Shown here piece by piece: positions 56,722 through 64,000 of a stretch of DNA of 64,000 bases (the first letter of the stretch is position 1; each line of letters starts with the position of its first letter). Where the stretch lies: NCBI GenBank assembly GCA_964598765.1, contig CAZRCZ010000013.1, positions 71,302 through 135,301 of the forward strand. The letters are read 5' to 3'. Both the position numbers and the translations under genes were made by a program. A model generated the notes under the pieces. It saw only the letters and a list, made by a program, of their open reading frames with translations. It had not been told where the DNA came from and searched no databases. The DNA is from CAZRCZ01 sp964598765. Its GTDB lineage: Bacteria > Sumerlaeota > Sumerlaeia > MVZB01 > JAJFLK01.

Positions 56722-58092
56722 TCAAAACAACTCCATAATCGGCTTCGTCCCTGAATCCACCACCGGAATTGGCCGGTTGGCGGGGCCGGGGAGCATCGTG
56801 TCGAGTTCGATGCCGAGCGAATGATAAACTGTCGCGACGACCTCGGCGGGGGTCACGGGGCGCTCCGCCGGATACGCGCCGATCTCGTCGGTCTTGCCGA
56901 CGACGCGCCCGCCTTGGATTCCGCCCCCCGCCATGAGAATGGACCAGACCTGCGGCCAGTGGTCGCGTCCGCCGGCGGGATTGATCTTCGGCGTCCGGCC
57001 AAATTCCCCCATCGCCACGATCATCGTTTTTTCGAGCATCCCCCGTTGCTTCAAATCCTCCAGCAATGTGCTGAGGCCGTTGTCGAGCATCGGGCCGGTC
57101 AGATCCGAGTAGCACTCAATCGGGCTGAACGGCGCGGAGCCATGGATGTCCCAAGTGATTTCGTTGAAGACCGTCTCGAACATGTTGACCGTCGTGAACC
57201 GCACGCCGCGCTCGATCAATCGCCGCGAGAGCAAACACCCTTGGCCGAATTTGTTCATCCCGTAAGCCTTGCGCAGTTCCTCCGGCTCCTTGGTGAGATC
57301 AAACGCCTCGCGCGCTGTGTCGGAGGTCATGAGCGTGTAAGCCTGCTGAAAATTTTGATCGAGCAAGCGCGAGTCGGGATTGGACTCCAGTTGCGCAACC
57401 GATTGATCCACCATGTCGCGCAGTTTGCGCCGCCGGTCAATCCGCACCGCCGAGATGTATTCGGGAGGAAGCAGATCGGGCACCTTGAAATCCGCCGCCG
57501 AAGGATCGGCGTTCAGAATGAACGGATCGTTTGCCTTGCCCAAGAATCCGGCGTTCTGGCCGTGCGGCATGTTGCCGCCGGTGTTGCCGATCGGACGCGG
57601 CATGAGAACGTGCGGCGGAAGCGAATTTTTCGATCCGCGCAAATAGCCGACGACGCATCCGGCGTGCGGATGCTCCATGCCGTTTTGGAAAAGCCGTCCA
57701 GTCTGCATCATTTGGTGGCCGGTGTCGTGGACTCCGGCGGCCTTGTGATAGAGCGTGCGGATGATCGAAAACTTGTCGGCGTGTCCGGCGAGGCGCGGGA
57801 AAATCTGAGAAATCTGAATGTCGGGCGAGTTAGTTTTGATCGGTTTGTAGGGACCGCGAATTTCCGCCGGCGCGTCGGGTTTCATGTCGAACGTATCGAG
57901 CTGGCTCGGCCCGCCGACCAAGAAAAGGAAGATGCAATTCATATCCTCCTTTTTGACATTGCCCAACGCCTTTTCAGCCAGAAAGCCGGGCAGGGTCAAC
58001 CCCATCGCCGCCAGCGTTCCGGCGTGAAGAAAATCGCGCCGCGTCATGCCGTCGCAGAATTCCACTCCCTTGCGCGCGTCAATGCGAAACAT
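56722..58092 (-). CDS. Tat-exported DUF1501 protein
   Basis: The 456-residue protein has a twin-arginine signal (MTRRDFLHAGTLAAMGLTLP, RR at 18-19) and the DUF1501 sequence family: FLFLVGGPSQLDTFDMKP, VHDTGHQMMQTGRLF, and VAMGEFGRTPKINPAGGRDHWP. DUF1501 belongs to the alkaline-phosphatase/sulfatase-like superfamily; function is unproven. It is first in a run leading to the small pair, a membrane protein and the DUF1549/DUF1553 protein, its classical partner. ATG 58092 has AGGAGG at -13 to -8. Confidence 0.92.
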   Translation of the reverse strand: MFRIDARKGVEFCDGMTRRDFLHAGTLAAMGLTLPGFLAEKALGNVKKEDMNCIFLFLVGGPSQLDTFDMKPDAPAEIRGPYKPIKTNSPDIQISQIFPRLAGHADKFSIIRTLYHKAAGVHDTGHQMMQTGRLFQNGMEHPHAGCVVGYLRGSKNSLPPHVLMPRPIGNTGGNMPHGQNAGFLGKANDPFILNADPSAADFKVPDLLPPEYISAVRIDRRRKLRDMVDQSVAQLESNPDSRLLDQNFQQAYTLMTSDTAREAFDLTKEPEELRKAYGMNKFGQGCLLSRRLIERGVRFTTVNMFETVFNEITWDIHGSAPFSPIECYSDLTGPMLDNGLSTLLEDLKQRGMLEKTMIVAMGEFGRTPKINPAGGRDHWPQVWSILMAGGGIQGGRVVGKTDEIGAYPAERPVTPAEVVATVYHSLGIELDTMLPGPANRPIPVVDSGTKPIMELF

Positions 58093-58221
58093 AATTCCGC
58101 CTCCTCAATCGGTTTTGCCCTAGGGCATCCGCCCGAAATCCGGTCGTCGCCCCGCCTACCATGATAATCAAACGAGCCTATCGAAAGCCATTGGGATTGA
58201 CAATCTTTGTTAAGCCGGAAA

Positions 58222-58374
58222 GGTTGCCAAGGGTGCATTTCATTTTTCCGATTCGGCAACGGGTTGGAGGGGGGAGAGACGCCCCGCCGGGGCGTCTCTA
58301 CTGACTACACCGACCCAACCCCAGCGGGGGGTGGGGCGATCCGTCGGAAAACTGAAATGCACCCGGTTGCCAAG
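58222..58374. mobile_element. MITE with terminal inverted repeats, nested REP core and 10-bp target duplication
   Basis: Terminal arms GGTGCATTTCATTTTTCCGA (58232-58251) and its complement TCGGAAAACTGAAATGCACC (58344-58363) match at 19 of 20 positions. GGTTGCCAAG flanks both sides as a direct repeat (58222-58231 and 58365-58374), a target duplication. Inside is the hairpin AGAGACGCCCC-GCC-GGGGCGTCTCT (58275-58299) found also in the permease gene. The element is non-coding and mobilised in trans. The rest of the 58093-58441 gap shows no gene. Confidence 0.85.
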
Positions 58375-58441
58375 GCGTGCGCCAAAATGCGGCTCGGTTG
58401 ATTCAAATCTGGAGAGCGGTAAATTGGGACGAGAAGCGCCC

Positions 58442-61123
58442 CTATTTGGCGACCTGATTGGGAACCGGCGCGAGGACCGAAACTTCAATCGGTTTCCAGA
58501 GTATTTCGTTCGCGGCGGATTCCACCCGTCTTGCGCCGGTGCTTTGCCAGACCAGCATGACGACGCGCGCCGAGGCGGTTCGGGGCGGAGCCGCGATCAC
58601 CGTTTGAAATTCGTTCCACGGATTTTCGATGAGAGAACTGGTCCAAGGGTCCCAATCCACGTTGCACGACATCCCACCAGCGGAAAGGGAGGTCTGCGCG
58701 AGGGGATACCCCGCCGGATCGAGGAAGAGAACCTGAACCGTCGCGGCCAATCCGTAAGCCTCATGGAGTTGCGCTTCAGTTCGAACGTGGATCAGGCTTC
58801 CTTCCGGGACGGGAAAGGGGGGCGAAAGCGCGTCGGCGGGCAAAGGATCATGGACAACAAGTGTTCCGTAATCCCTTTTCCCGTCGCGCCATTCCAACGC
58901 CCCTTCGGATTGAAGAATCCAATTCTGGGAATGATCGGCGGGATTGGCGCGGCCATGAGCTTTTGCCTCAAAACAACCGACCGAAACCTTGCCGGTTTTT
59001 TGATCTTCCGCTTCGCTGACCGGCGTGACGGAGATGGTTCGGACGCTGACCGCGCGCCCGGTCGCGGCGTCGTCATAATCGGAGACGTAACTGAGCCGGA
59101 GACGAAAATCATCCGCGCGGAACGGCAAATTCAGTTTGCCCCGCCATTGCATCGGTCCGCCCTTTTTCAAATGGCCTCCCAATATCAACGGATGGTCGCG
59201 AGGCTGATCTTTCGAGAGGGCCGGATGGCCGGAATCGGACTCAACGACGAAATAGTAATCGCCATCGGCTTCCGCCGTGACTTCAATTTCAATCCAATTA
59301 GACGTCTCGCGCGAGCTGGAACCGGTCTTCATGGCTTCACCAAAAGGAATGTTATAAAGAACGGCGGATGCTCCGATGAAACGGAGCGTCGAAGGTTTCC
59401 CGTTTTGATCCGTGGAGATTTCCGGCCGTCCCAAATTTCCCAAGCCGTCAACAGCCCAAGCGGGGCGCGTCGGGTTACGGTGAACGGAGTTTTTGGTAGG
59501 AAAAATTTCATAGAGGATGCCATCGAGCGCAGGTTCGATCACCGAAGGAAATCGGGCGGCTTCAATTGCGTCCTCCTTGAGAAATCGAGTCAAACCCGGC
59601 GGCATGTCCCACGGCCAGCACTGCGCGAATGCCGCCGAACCGGACGAAGCCGCGCTACCGGCGATGATTTCCGCTTCCAATAAGCCGGAACCGCCGACAT
59701 AAGGCAGGTATCGGAGACGATGCCGGGCAAGGCTTCCCTTGTAAAGGGACGCCGGGTAAGCCGCGTGACCGTAGACAAGAACTTCCGTCGGATCGCCTAT
59801 CCCGTTGGCGGCCCACCAGAACTGCGGGCGCAACGGCATTTTGTCGTCGCGGTAATAGTGAGACGCCGCAGGCAACATACCCGCAATTACTAGCAGTAAA
59901 AGATCGGCGATGGCGAATTTCGCCACCAGAGGCATTGAGCGGGCGAGGCGAGCCACTGCGCGATGGAGTAGCCAAGAAATGCTGATCCCGATGAACGTCA
60001 AGATCAACGGCTGGAGATAGGCCGTGTATTTCGTTTGATAAACTTGATCACTCTTGAACGCGAAGATAGCGATCATCGTCGCCGCGATCAAACCGACAAG
60101 CCACGCGCCGAAATAGGTCCGGCGGCGCAAGAGAAGCGCGATGCCGACAATCATTAAAATCAAGCTCAGCCAAACCGAAAGAGGAGAGAGATAAGGAACG
60201 CGCTCCATGTTCCATCCGAACGTCGCAACGTGTCCCGCGAAAAAATTCCACGAAAACGCCACGTTCTCCGTTTGTCCCCAGCGATTTTCGAAAAGGACCT
60301 GAATCGCTTGATCGCGAATCCTAGGAGCAATCGCGAAGGCGAGCAAGCCTCCGCCGACGGCGAGCGCGGTCACGGCTCGGCGCGCCCAACTCTTGCCGCG
60401 CAAGGGGGGGACAATCTGCAAAAGGGCGTCCATCCCCCAATTGGTGAAGATCACCGCGCCGAACAATCCCGCGACGTGGGCCAAGACGAAGGGCAGTGAG
60501 GAAGGATGATTGCGCGTGGCAAGAAAATCGGAAACCAGCGCGACGGCGAGCCAACCAAATCGGCGAAGGCGGGGTTCGGATGCAAATTCCACCGTTCCCC
60601 AAAGCGCCGCTACGGCGAAGAATTCCATCGGGGCGTAAAATCGCGCCTCCTGCGAATAGAGAAGATGGAACGGGTGAAAACACAAAATCGCCGCGGAAAA
60701 TAATCCGGCGAGGCGCGAATGGAGGCGCGTCACAAAAAAATAGAGGATGGGAATCGTCAGCGTTCCGGCGAGCGCGGGATAAATGCGCGGTGCGATGGTC
60801 GGATCGGAGGAGAATTTTTGGAAAAAGAGATCGAGCGTGAAGAATAAATGATGCGCGTAGCCCCAGGGGCGAGGAAATTTTGTGTCGGTCAAGGTCCGGA
60901 TTTCGTCGAACCACAATCCTTTGGAGCCGAGCGCGACGAATCTCAAGATGGCCGCGACGAACAAAAGCGCGAGAGGGATCAACCAATTCTTGATTCCGCC
61001 TAGCTGTTCTTCACCTTCTCTGGAGGGAGTGTAAAGAGAGGGAACAAATCTTGAAGCCGGAGTCGGTTTTTCCGGCGCGCGTTTCTCGGATTGGGACTCG
61101 GAGAGTTTGCGTTTCCGGGACAT
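58442..61123 (-). CDS. GT39-like polytopic glycosyltransferase with large C-terminal domain
   Basis: The 893-residue protein has about ten helices in its first ~460 residues. Helix 1 is followed by LWFDEIRTL, the acidic pair of GT-C glycosyltransferases, and LLYSQEARFYAPMEFFAV resembles the PMT/ArnT loop. The C-terminal ~400 residues are outside the membrane and beta-rich (WIEIEVTAEADGDYYFVVE). It probably moves a sugar from a lipid carrier to protein or glycan. Not linked to a known pathway here. Confidence 0.8.
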   Translation of the reverse strand: MSRKRKLSESQSEKRAPEKPTPASRFVPSLYTPSREGEEQLGGIKNWLIPLALLFVAAILRFVALGSKGLWFDEIRTLTDTKFPRPWGYAHHLFFTLDLFFQKFSSDPTIAPRIYPALAGTLTIPILYFFVTRLHSRLAGLFSAAILCFHPFHLLYSQEARFYAPMEFFAVAALWGTVEFASEPRLRRFGWLAVALVSDFLATRNHPSSLPFVLAHVAGLFGAVIFTNWGMDALLQIVPPLRGKSWARRAVTALAVGGGLLAFAIAPRIRDQAIQVLFENRWGQTENVAFSWNFFAGHVATFGWNMERVPYLSPLSVWLSLILMIVGIALLLRRRTYFGAWLVGLIAATMIAIFAFKSDQVYQTKYTAYLQPLILTFIGISISWLLHRAVARLARSMPLVAKFAIADLLLLVIAGMLPAASHYYRDDKMPLRPQFWWAANGIGDPTEVLVYGHAAYPASLYKGSLARHRLRYLPYVGGSGLLEAEIIAGSAASSGSAAFAQCWPWDMPPGLTRFLKEDAIEAARFPSVIEPALDGILYEIFPTKNSVHRNPTRPAWAVDGLGNLGRPEISTDQNGKPSTLRFIGASAVLYNIPFGEAMKTGSSSRETSNWIEIEVTAEADGDYYFVVESDSGHPALSKDQPRDHPLILGGHLKKGGPMQWRGKLNLPFRADDFRLRLSYVSDYDDAATGRAVSVRTISVTPVSEAEDQKTGKVSVGCFEAKAHGRANPADHSQNWILQSEGALEWRDGKRDYGTLVVHDPLPADALSPPFPVPEGSLIHVRTEAQLHEAYGLAATVQVLFLDPAGYPLAQTSLSAGGMSCNVDWDPWTSSLIENPWNEFQTVIAAPPRTASARVVMLVWQSTGARRVESAANEILWKPIEVSVLAPVPNQVAK

Positions 61124-61170
61124 TCATATTCTCAAAGGAGGCGCAACGCGAAACGCCACCCGTCCGAAAT

Positions 61171-62940
61171 TTATTCCTTTGAATCCCCGTCTTCGGGCCT
61201 TGTCGGCGGCAGGGGAGTCGGTTCTAGTCGCAAATCGCTCTGATCAATGAAAATAGTGATCGTGAAGGTTGTCCCTTCTCCCTCTTGCGTCTGAATCTCG
61301 ATGCGTCCTCCCATGTCCTCGACGAACTTTTTCGTCATGGCCAGACCAAGGCCGCTTCCCTTGGCTCCCTTGGTGGTAAAGAACGGCGTGAAGATGCGGG
61401 GCAAAATTTCAGCCGGGATTCCGCCGGCGTTGTCGGCCACGTCCACCTGAAGATATCCCGAAGGAAGATGACGCGTGCGGAGAATGATGCGGCCGCAACC
61501 TTCCGGACACGCCTCGGCGGCGTTGATCAGCAAATTCACAACCGCCTTGTCCAGCCCGTCCACGTCAATCATCACCGGCGGAGCCTGCGGATCAAGTTGC
61601 AATTCAACCGTCACTCCGCGCTTGCCCATTTCCTCCGCGAAGGTTTCCTTGATCTCGGTCAGGAGATCGTTCACTTGACAACGGGTTTTCTCGACGACGC
61701 GCGCGCGGGAGTAATCCAGCATGTCCTTGACCATGTGGTTGATCCGGTCAATGCCCCGCTTGACGAGGTTCCAAGTTTCCTCCAGCGAATCGTAGCTCTT
61801 TTCGTCCAATCGCTTCGCCATCAACTCCATGCCCCCTTGGGAAAGGAGCAGGACGTTCTTGATGTTGTGCGCCATGCCGGTGATCGTCTGCCCTATGGCC
61901 GCCATACGCTCGGTGCGGATTTTGTCCGACAACATGCGGATATTGTGCAGGTGAATGGCGACCTCGGTTCCGAGGTTGGCCAAAAAGGTGAGATCGTCCT
62001 TGTTGAAGGCGCGGATCGCGTTGGAGGTATCCAAGTGGATGAAACCGAAGACGTGGTGATAACTGACCAGCGGCGCGCACATGGCCGAGCGGATGCGGTG
62101 CATCATGATGGACTCGGAGGCATTGAAGCGGTCGTCCGCCGTCGCGTCTTGCGTGAGCACGGCGACATTGTCGTTCAGGCATTTGGTCAAAATGGTTTTG
62201 CTGATGCCGATGCTTTCCTCGTTCGATTGTCCGTCCCGGACCTGCGTCGCGACGGGATTGAAAACGGTCGAATCCTGCGAGTCGCGCATGAGCACCGCGC
62301 CGCGATCCACCGGAAGAACCTGAAAAAGAAGATTAAGCACGCGGCGGAGAATGTTGGCCTCGTCCGTCGTTGAGCGGAGAATCTCCTGAAGCCGGTAGAA
62401 CGTGACCAACCGTTCCCTCGCGCGCTTGAACTGCTCGCGGTCCGTGATTTCATATTCGATGGAGGAAATGCGCGAGGTGTCCTCCGGAATGTCGGCCTCG
62501 ATGACCGATTGCACCACTTCTTTGTCCTCGGAGACGAAATGGACCATCGTTTCCGAAGCGACGTCGCGCTCCGGCTCCTTGTGTCCCGCATCCGCCGGAC
62601 GACTGATGATGAATTCGATGCTTCCGAATTTCAGAACATCCTGATCCACGACCGGCGCGATCTGGACGCGCTTGCCGTTGACGAACGTTCCGTTGGAGGA
62701 GCGCAAGTCAACGGCCTTGAGTTGCGAATCCTGAAGTTCAATCCGCGCGTGATAACGGGAAACCGAATCGAAGGGAAGTTCGATGTCGTTGGAGCGATGG
62801 CGTCCGATCGTGGCCGGAAAGCGATCCAAGCGATATTCCGGCTTCAATCGCGGAAGGAGCGTTTTGGGGCGGAGAATCAACGCCGTCGGCGGAGTCGCGC
62901 CGATTTCAGGATTGGCGGGGGTCGGTTTGGCGGTTTGCAT
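61171..62940 (-). CDS. FHA-GAF sensor histidine kinase
   Basis: The 589-residue cytosolic protein has an FHA domain (~42-112; IGRHRSNDIELPFDSVSRYHA, SSNGTFVNG), a GAF domain (~186-337), an H-box with H358 in GMAHNIKNVLLL and an HATPase (NAAEACPEGCG, VDVADNAGGIP, FTTKGAKGSGLGLAMTKKF). The H-box has Asn after His where most kinases have Glu. The FHA domain suggests input from a Ser/Thr kinase. There is no transmembrane sensor or response regulator gene next to it. Similar orphan kinases are common in PVC and delta-proteobacterial genomes. Confidence 0.9.
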   Translation of the reverse strand: MQTAKPTPANPEIGATPPTALILRPKTLLPRLKPEYRLDRFPATIGRHRSNDIELPFDSVSRYHARIELQDSQLKAVDLRSSNGTFVNGKRVQIAPVVDQDVLKFGSIEFIISRPADAGHKEPERDVASETMVHFVSEDKEVVQSVIEADIPEDTSRISSIEYEITDREQFKRARERLVTFYRLQEILRSTTDEANILRRVLNLLFQVLPVDRGAVLMRDSQDSTVFNPVATQVRDGQSNEESIGISKTILTKCLNDNVAVLTQDATADDRFNASESIMMHRIRSAMCAPLVSYHHVFGFIHLDTSNAIRAFNKDDLTFLANLGTEVAIHLHNIRMLSDKIRTERMAAIGQTITGMAHNIKNVLLLSQGGMELMAKRLDEKSYDSLEETWNLVKRGIDRINHMVKDMLDYSRARVVEKTRCQVNDLLTEIKETFAEEMGKRGVTVELQLDPQAPPVMIDVDGLDKAVVNLLINAAEACPEGCGRIILRTRHLPSGYLQVDVADNAGGIPAEILPRIFTPFFTTKGAKGSGLGLAMTKKFVEDMGGRIEIQTQEGEGTTFTITIFIDQSDLRLEPTPLPPTRPEDGDSKE

Positions 62941-62980
62941 GATTCCGAATTCTGGCTTTCCCAGATTGAATTCTCAATCC

Positions 62981-63553
62981 TTAGCCCCTCAGAAACCTTC
63001 CCCTCATTCGGAATTCGCCCCGCAATCGCGGGGGATTCAGAATTTCGCCCCAAATCATGAGGCGGCGCAATTCGGCGCGGGACATTCCTCGCGGCACGGA
63101 TGCCATCGCCTGCGGAGTCGCAACGGACGCGGCTTTGGCCGACGGAGGTTGTTGGGTTTGGACGGATTCGGCTATTCGACTCAACGCCCGCGCGACCGGA
63201 AGACTCACGGGCGCGGGTTGCTCAATTTTGGCGGTAACCGGGATTCGGGGCGGTTCGGGTTGAGAAGTCTGAGCGCGTCGCGTGACTTTCACCGTCACGG
63301 ATCGAGGAGGCGGCGCAATCGGACTTACGTTTTGCCTTATGTTCGTCGAGAGCGGTTGAACCGGAGGAGGGCCGGACGGCATCTTGCGCTCCGTCGCGGC
63401 TTTGGCTTGTCGGACGGCTTCTTCCAACCGCGCTTCCAACCCCTTGTCGTCCATCCCTCCGAGGTCTTCCAGCTTCTTGACCCCTTTGGAAACCGCCGCC
63501 ACAATTCGGGAGAGGACGACGATAACGACGATAATGGAAAACAGTTTGTCCAA
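62981..63553 (-). CDS. Hypothetical membrane-anchored protein with conserved C-terminus
   Basis: The 190-residue protein has one N-terminal membrane segment (FSIIVVIVVLSRIVAAV), a coiled region, a long Pro/Ser/Gln-rich linker and an end that reads MSRAELRRLMIWGEILNPP. The final block resembles a short C-terminal motif of PVC hypothetical proteins (RRAIILSEILGPP-like). TTG 63553 has GGAG 9-12 bases upstream. Function unknown. No other gene is in the next 263 bp. Confidence 0.6.
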   Translation of the reverse strand: MDKLFSIIVVIVVLSRIVAAVSKGVKKLEDLGGMDDKGLEARLEEAVRQAKAATERKMPSGPPPVQPLSTNIRQNVSPIAPPPRSVTVKVTRRAQTSQPEPPRIPVTAKIEQPAPVSLPVARALSRIAESVQTQQPPSAKAASVATPQAMASVPRGMSRAELRRLMIWGEILNPPRLRGEFRMRGRFLRG

Positions 63554-63816
63554 TTCAGGAATCTCCTACAATCTTCCGCTAGACGCTTCAATTGGCACAC
63601 GCGCGATTGGAGTCTATTCCGACGCTTCGGCGTCGTTCAACCCCAAAGTTGCCCTTGGATCACCACCGGGCGCGTCAAAACCGGTTTGTCCTCCCGCTTT
63701 TCTGACGGGGCACGATCCTTCTCAAATTGCCAAAACGCCTCACGCGGTATATGAATATAAGGGGATTGTTCTTGGACGGGAAACATTTACAGGCGCTTCC
63801 CAATCGAATTTGCAAG

Positions 63817-64000
63817 ATGACCCATCCTGACAGAAAAAGCGTTTCGCGGTTCCGTAAATGGGCGCGAGAAATCTGTCTTGTCACATTGAGGCTTTTTCCA
63901 ACCCTCGTTCCCTCCATCTCTTTCGCTCAGGCTCCCTTCATCAATTGGGAGACTCCTCCGGTTCATCCGGTGGATTTATCCCCCGACGGCCAGACCTTGG
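63817..64000 (+). CDS. Partial secreted protein, probably a YVTN-type beta-propeller
   Basis: ATG 63817 opens a frame of 61 codons to the window end. The first ~38 residues form a signal peptide (ICLVTLRLFPTLVPSISFAQA), and the mature start PFINWETPPVHPVDLSPDG resembles the first blade of secreted YVTN/NHL-like propellers, with SPDG as the typical repeat. A TTGCCA and TATGAA pair about 17 bp apart lies upstream near 63727-63756 as a possible promoter. Downstream sequence is needed to confirm. Confidence 0.6.
   Translation, partial: MTHPDRKSVSRFRKWAREICLVTLRLFPTLVPSISFAQAPFINWETPPVHPVDLSPDGQTL

Noticed and set aside
56821..58164. Plus-strand open frame opposite the DUF1501 gene
   Set aside because: No recognisable domain or start signal; the minus-strand gene has a Tat signal and conserved family motifs.
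63384..63830. Plus-strand open frame overlapping the start of the terminal propeller gene
   Set aside because: Most of it is antisense to the membrane protein at 62981-63553, and its 3' end overlaps the much better signal-peptide-bearing frame at 63817 in another phase.

Overview
The window looks like a chromosome segment from a Gram-negative aerobe of the Planctomycetes-Verrucomicrobia (PVC) neighbourhood or a related uncultured phylum. Three kinds of evidence point there: secreted 'planctomycete-type' proteins (a DUF1501 Tat protein, a DUF1549/DUF1553 cytochrome-like protein, and a WD40 protein with a CxxCH domain), a bifunctional ADP-heptose enzyme (LPS core), and short dispersed repeats of the kind often seen in those genomes. 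This placement is an inference; no rRNA or tRNA gene was seen. Genes are dense, often overlap by ATGA or TAATG, and run mostly on the minus strand.

Layout. 1-6.0 kb: a cut-off lipoprotein gene, a D-psicose/tagatose 3-epimerase-like TIM barrel, a compact restriction-modification cassette (methylase, convergent nuclease candidate, C-type controller with a C-box), a repeat-rich 0.9 kb gap, and an odd aldo/keto reductase. 6.0-8.3 kb: xseB, a STAS protein and divergent hldE. 8.3-17.3 kb: a minus-strand aa3-type cytochrome oxidase locus with its assembly factors (coxB, coxA, coxC, subunit IV, two small membrane proteins, a type I copper-like protein, ctaA, ctaB, SCO, DUF420), interrupted by hicBA. 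17.35-24.2 kb: aroK-aroB-aroQ followed by an oligopeptide ABC transporter (solute-binding lipoprotein plus two permeases). 24.3-26.8 kb: an MBOAT plus SGNH pair for O-acylation of a surface polymer.

26.8-39.4 kb is housekeeping mixed with unknowns: a family 4 uracil-DNA glycosylase, a TMTC-like TPR membrane protein, coaBC, a possible toxin/antitoxin-like pair, an aldonolactone oxidase, folB, thiO, a lysine-only micro-ORF with a structured leader and a terminator, MmgE/PrpD and a K+ channel. 39.4-47.8 kb: mutS, two glycosyltransferases, a TgpA-like transglutaminase and pyrK. 47.8-58.1 kb: the secreted planctomycete-type proteins, with a REP-associated tyrosine transposase (RAYT) among hairpin repeats and a small-protein/retropepsin pair. 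58.4-64 kb: a GT39-like membrane glycosyltransferase, an FHA-GAF histidine kinase, an unknown membrane protein and the start of a secreted propeller.

The strongest thread is repeat biology. One RAYT gene is flanked by 6-8 bp hairpins with 3-nt loops. Related hairpins have been accommodated in frame inside an ABC permease (18115-18143) and a glycosyltransferase (42791-42861). The same permease hairpin core sits inside a ~132-bp MITE at 58232-58363 with near-perfect terminal inverted repeats and a 10-bp direct repeat on both sides. Other points worth a second look are the oxidase subunit I lacking the K-channel lysine, AroQ with a ~180-residue disordered tail, the C-box-controlled R-M cassette, and the retropepsin pair.
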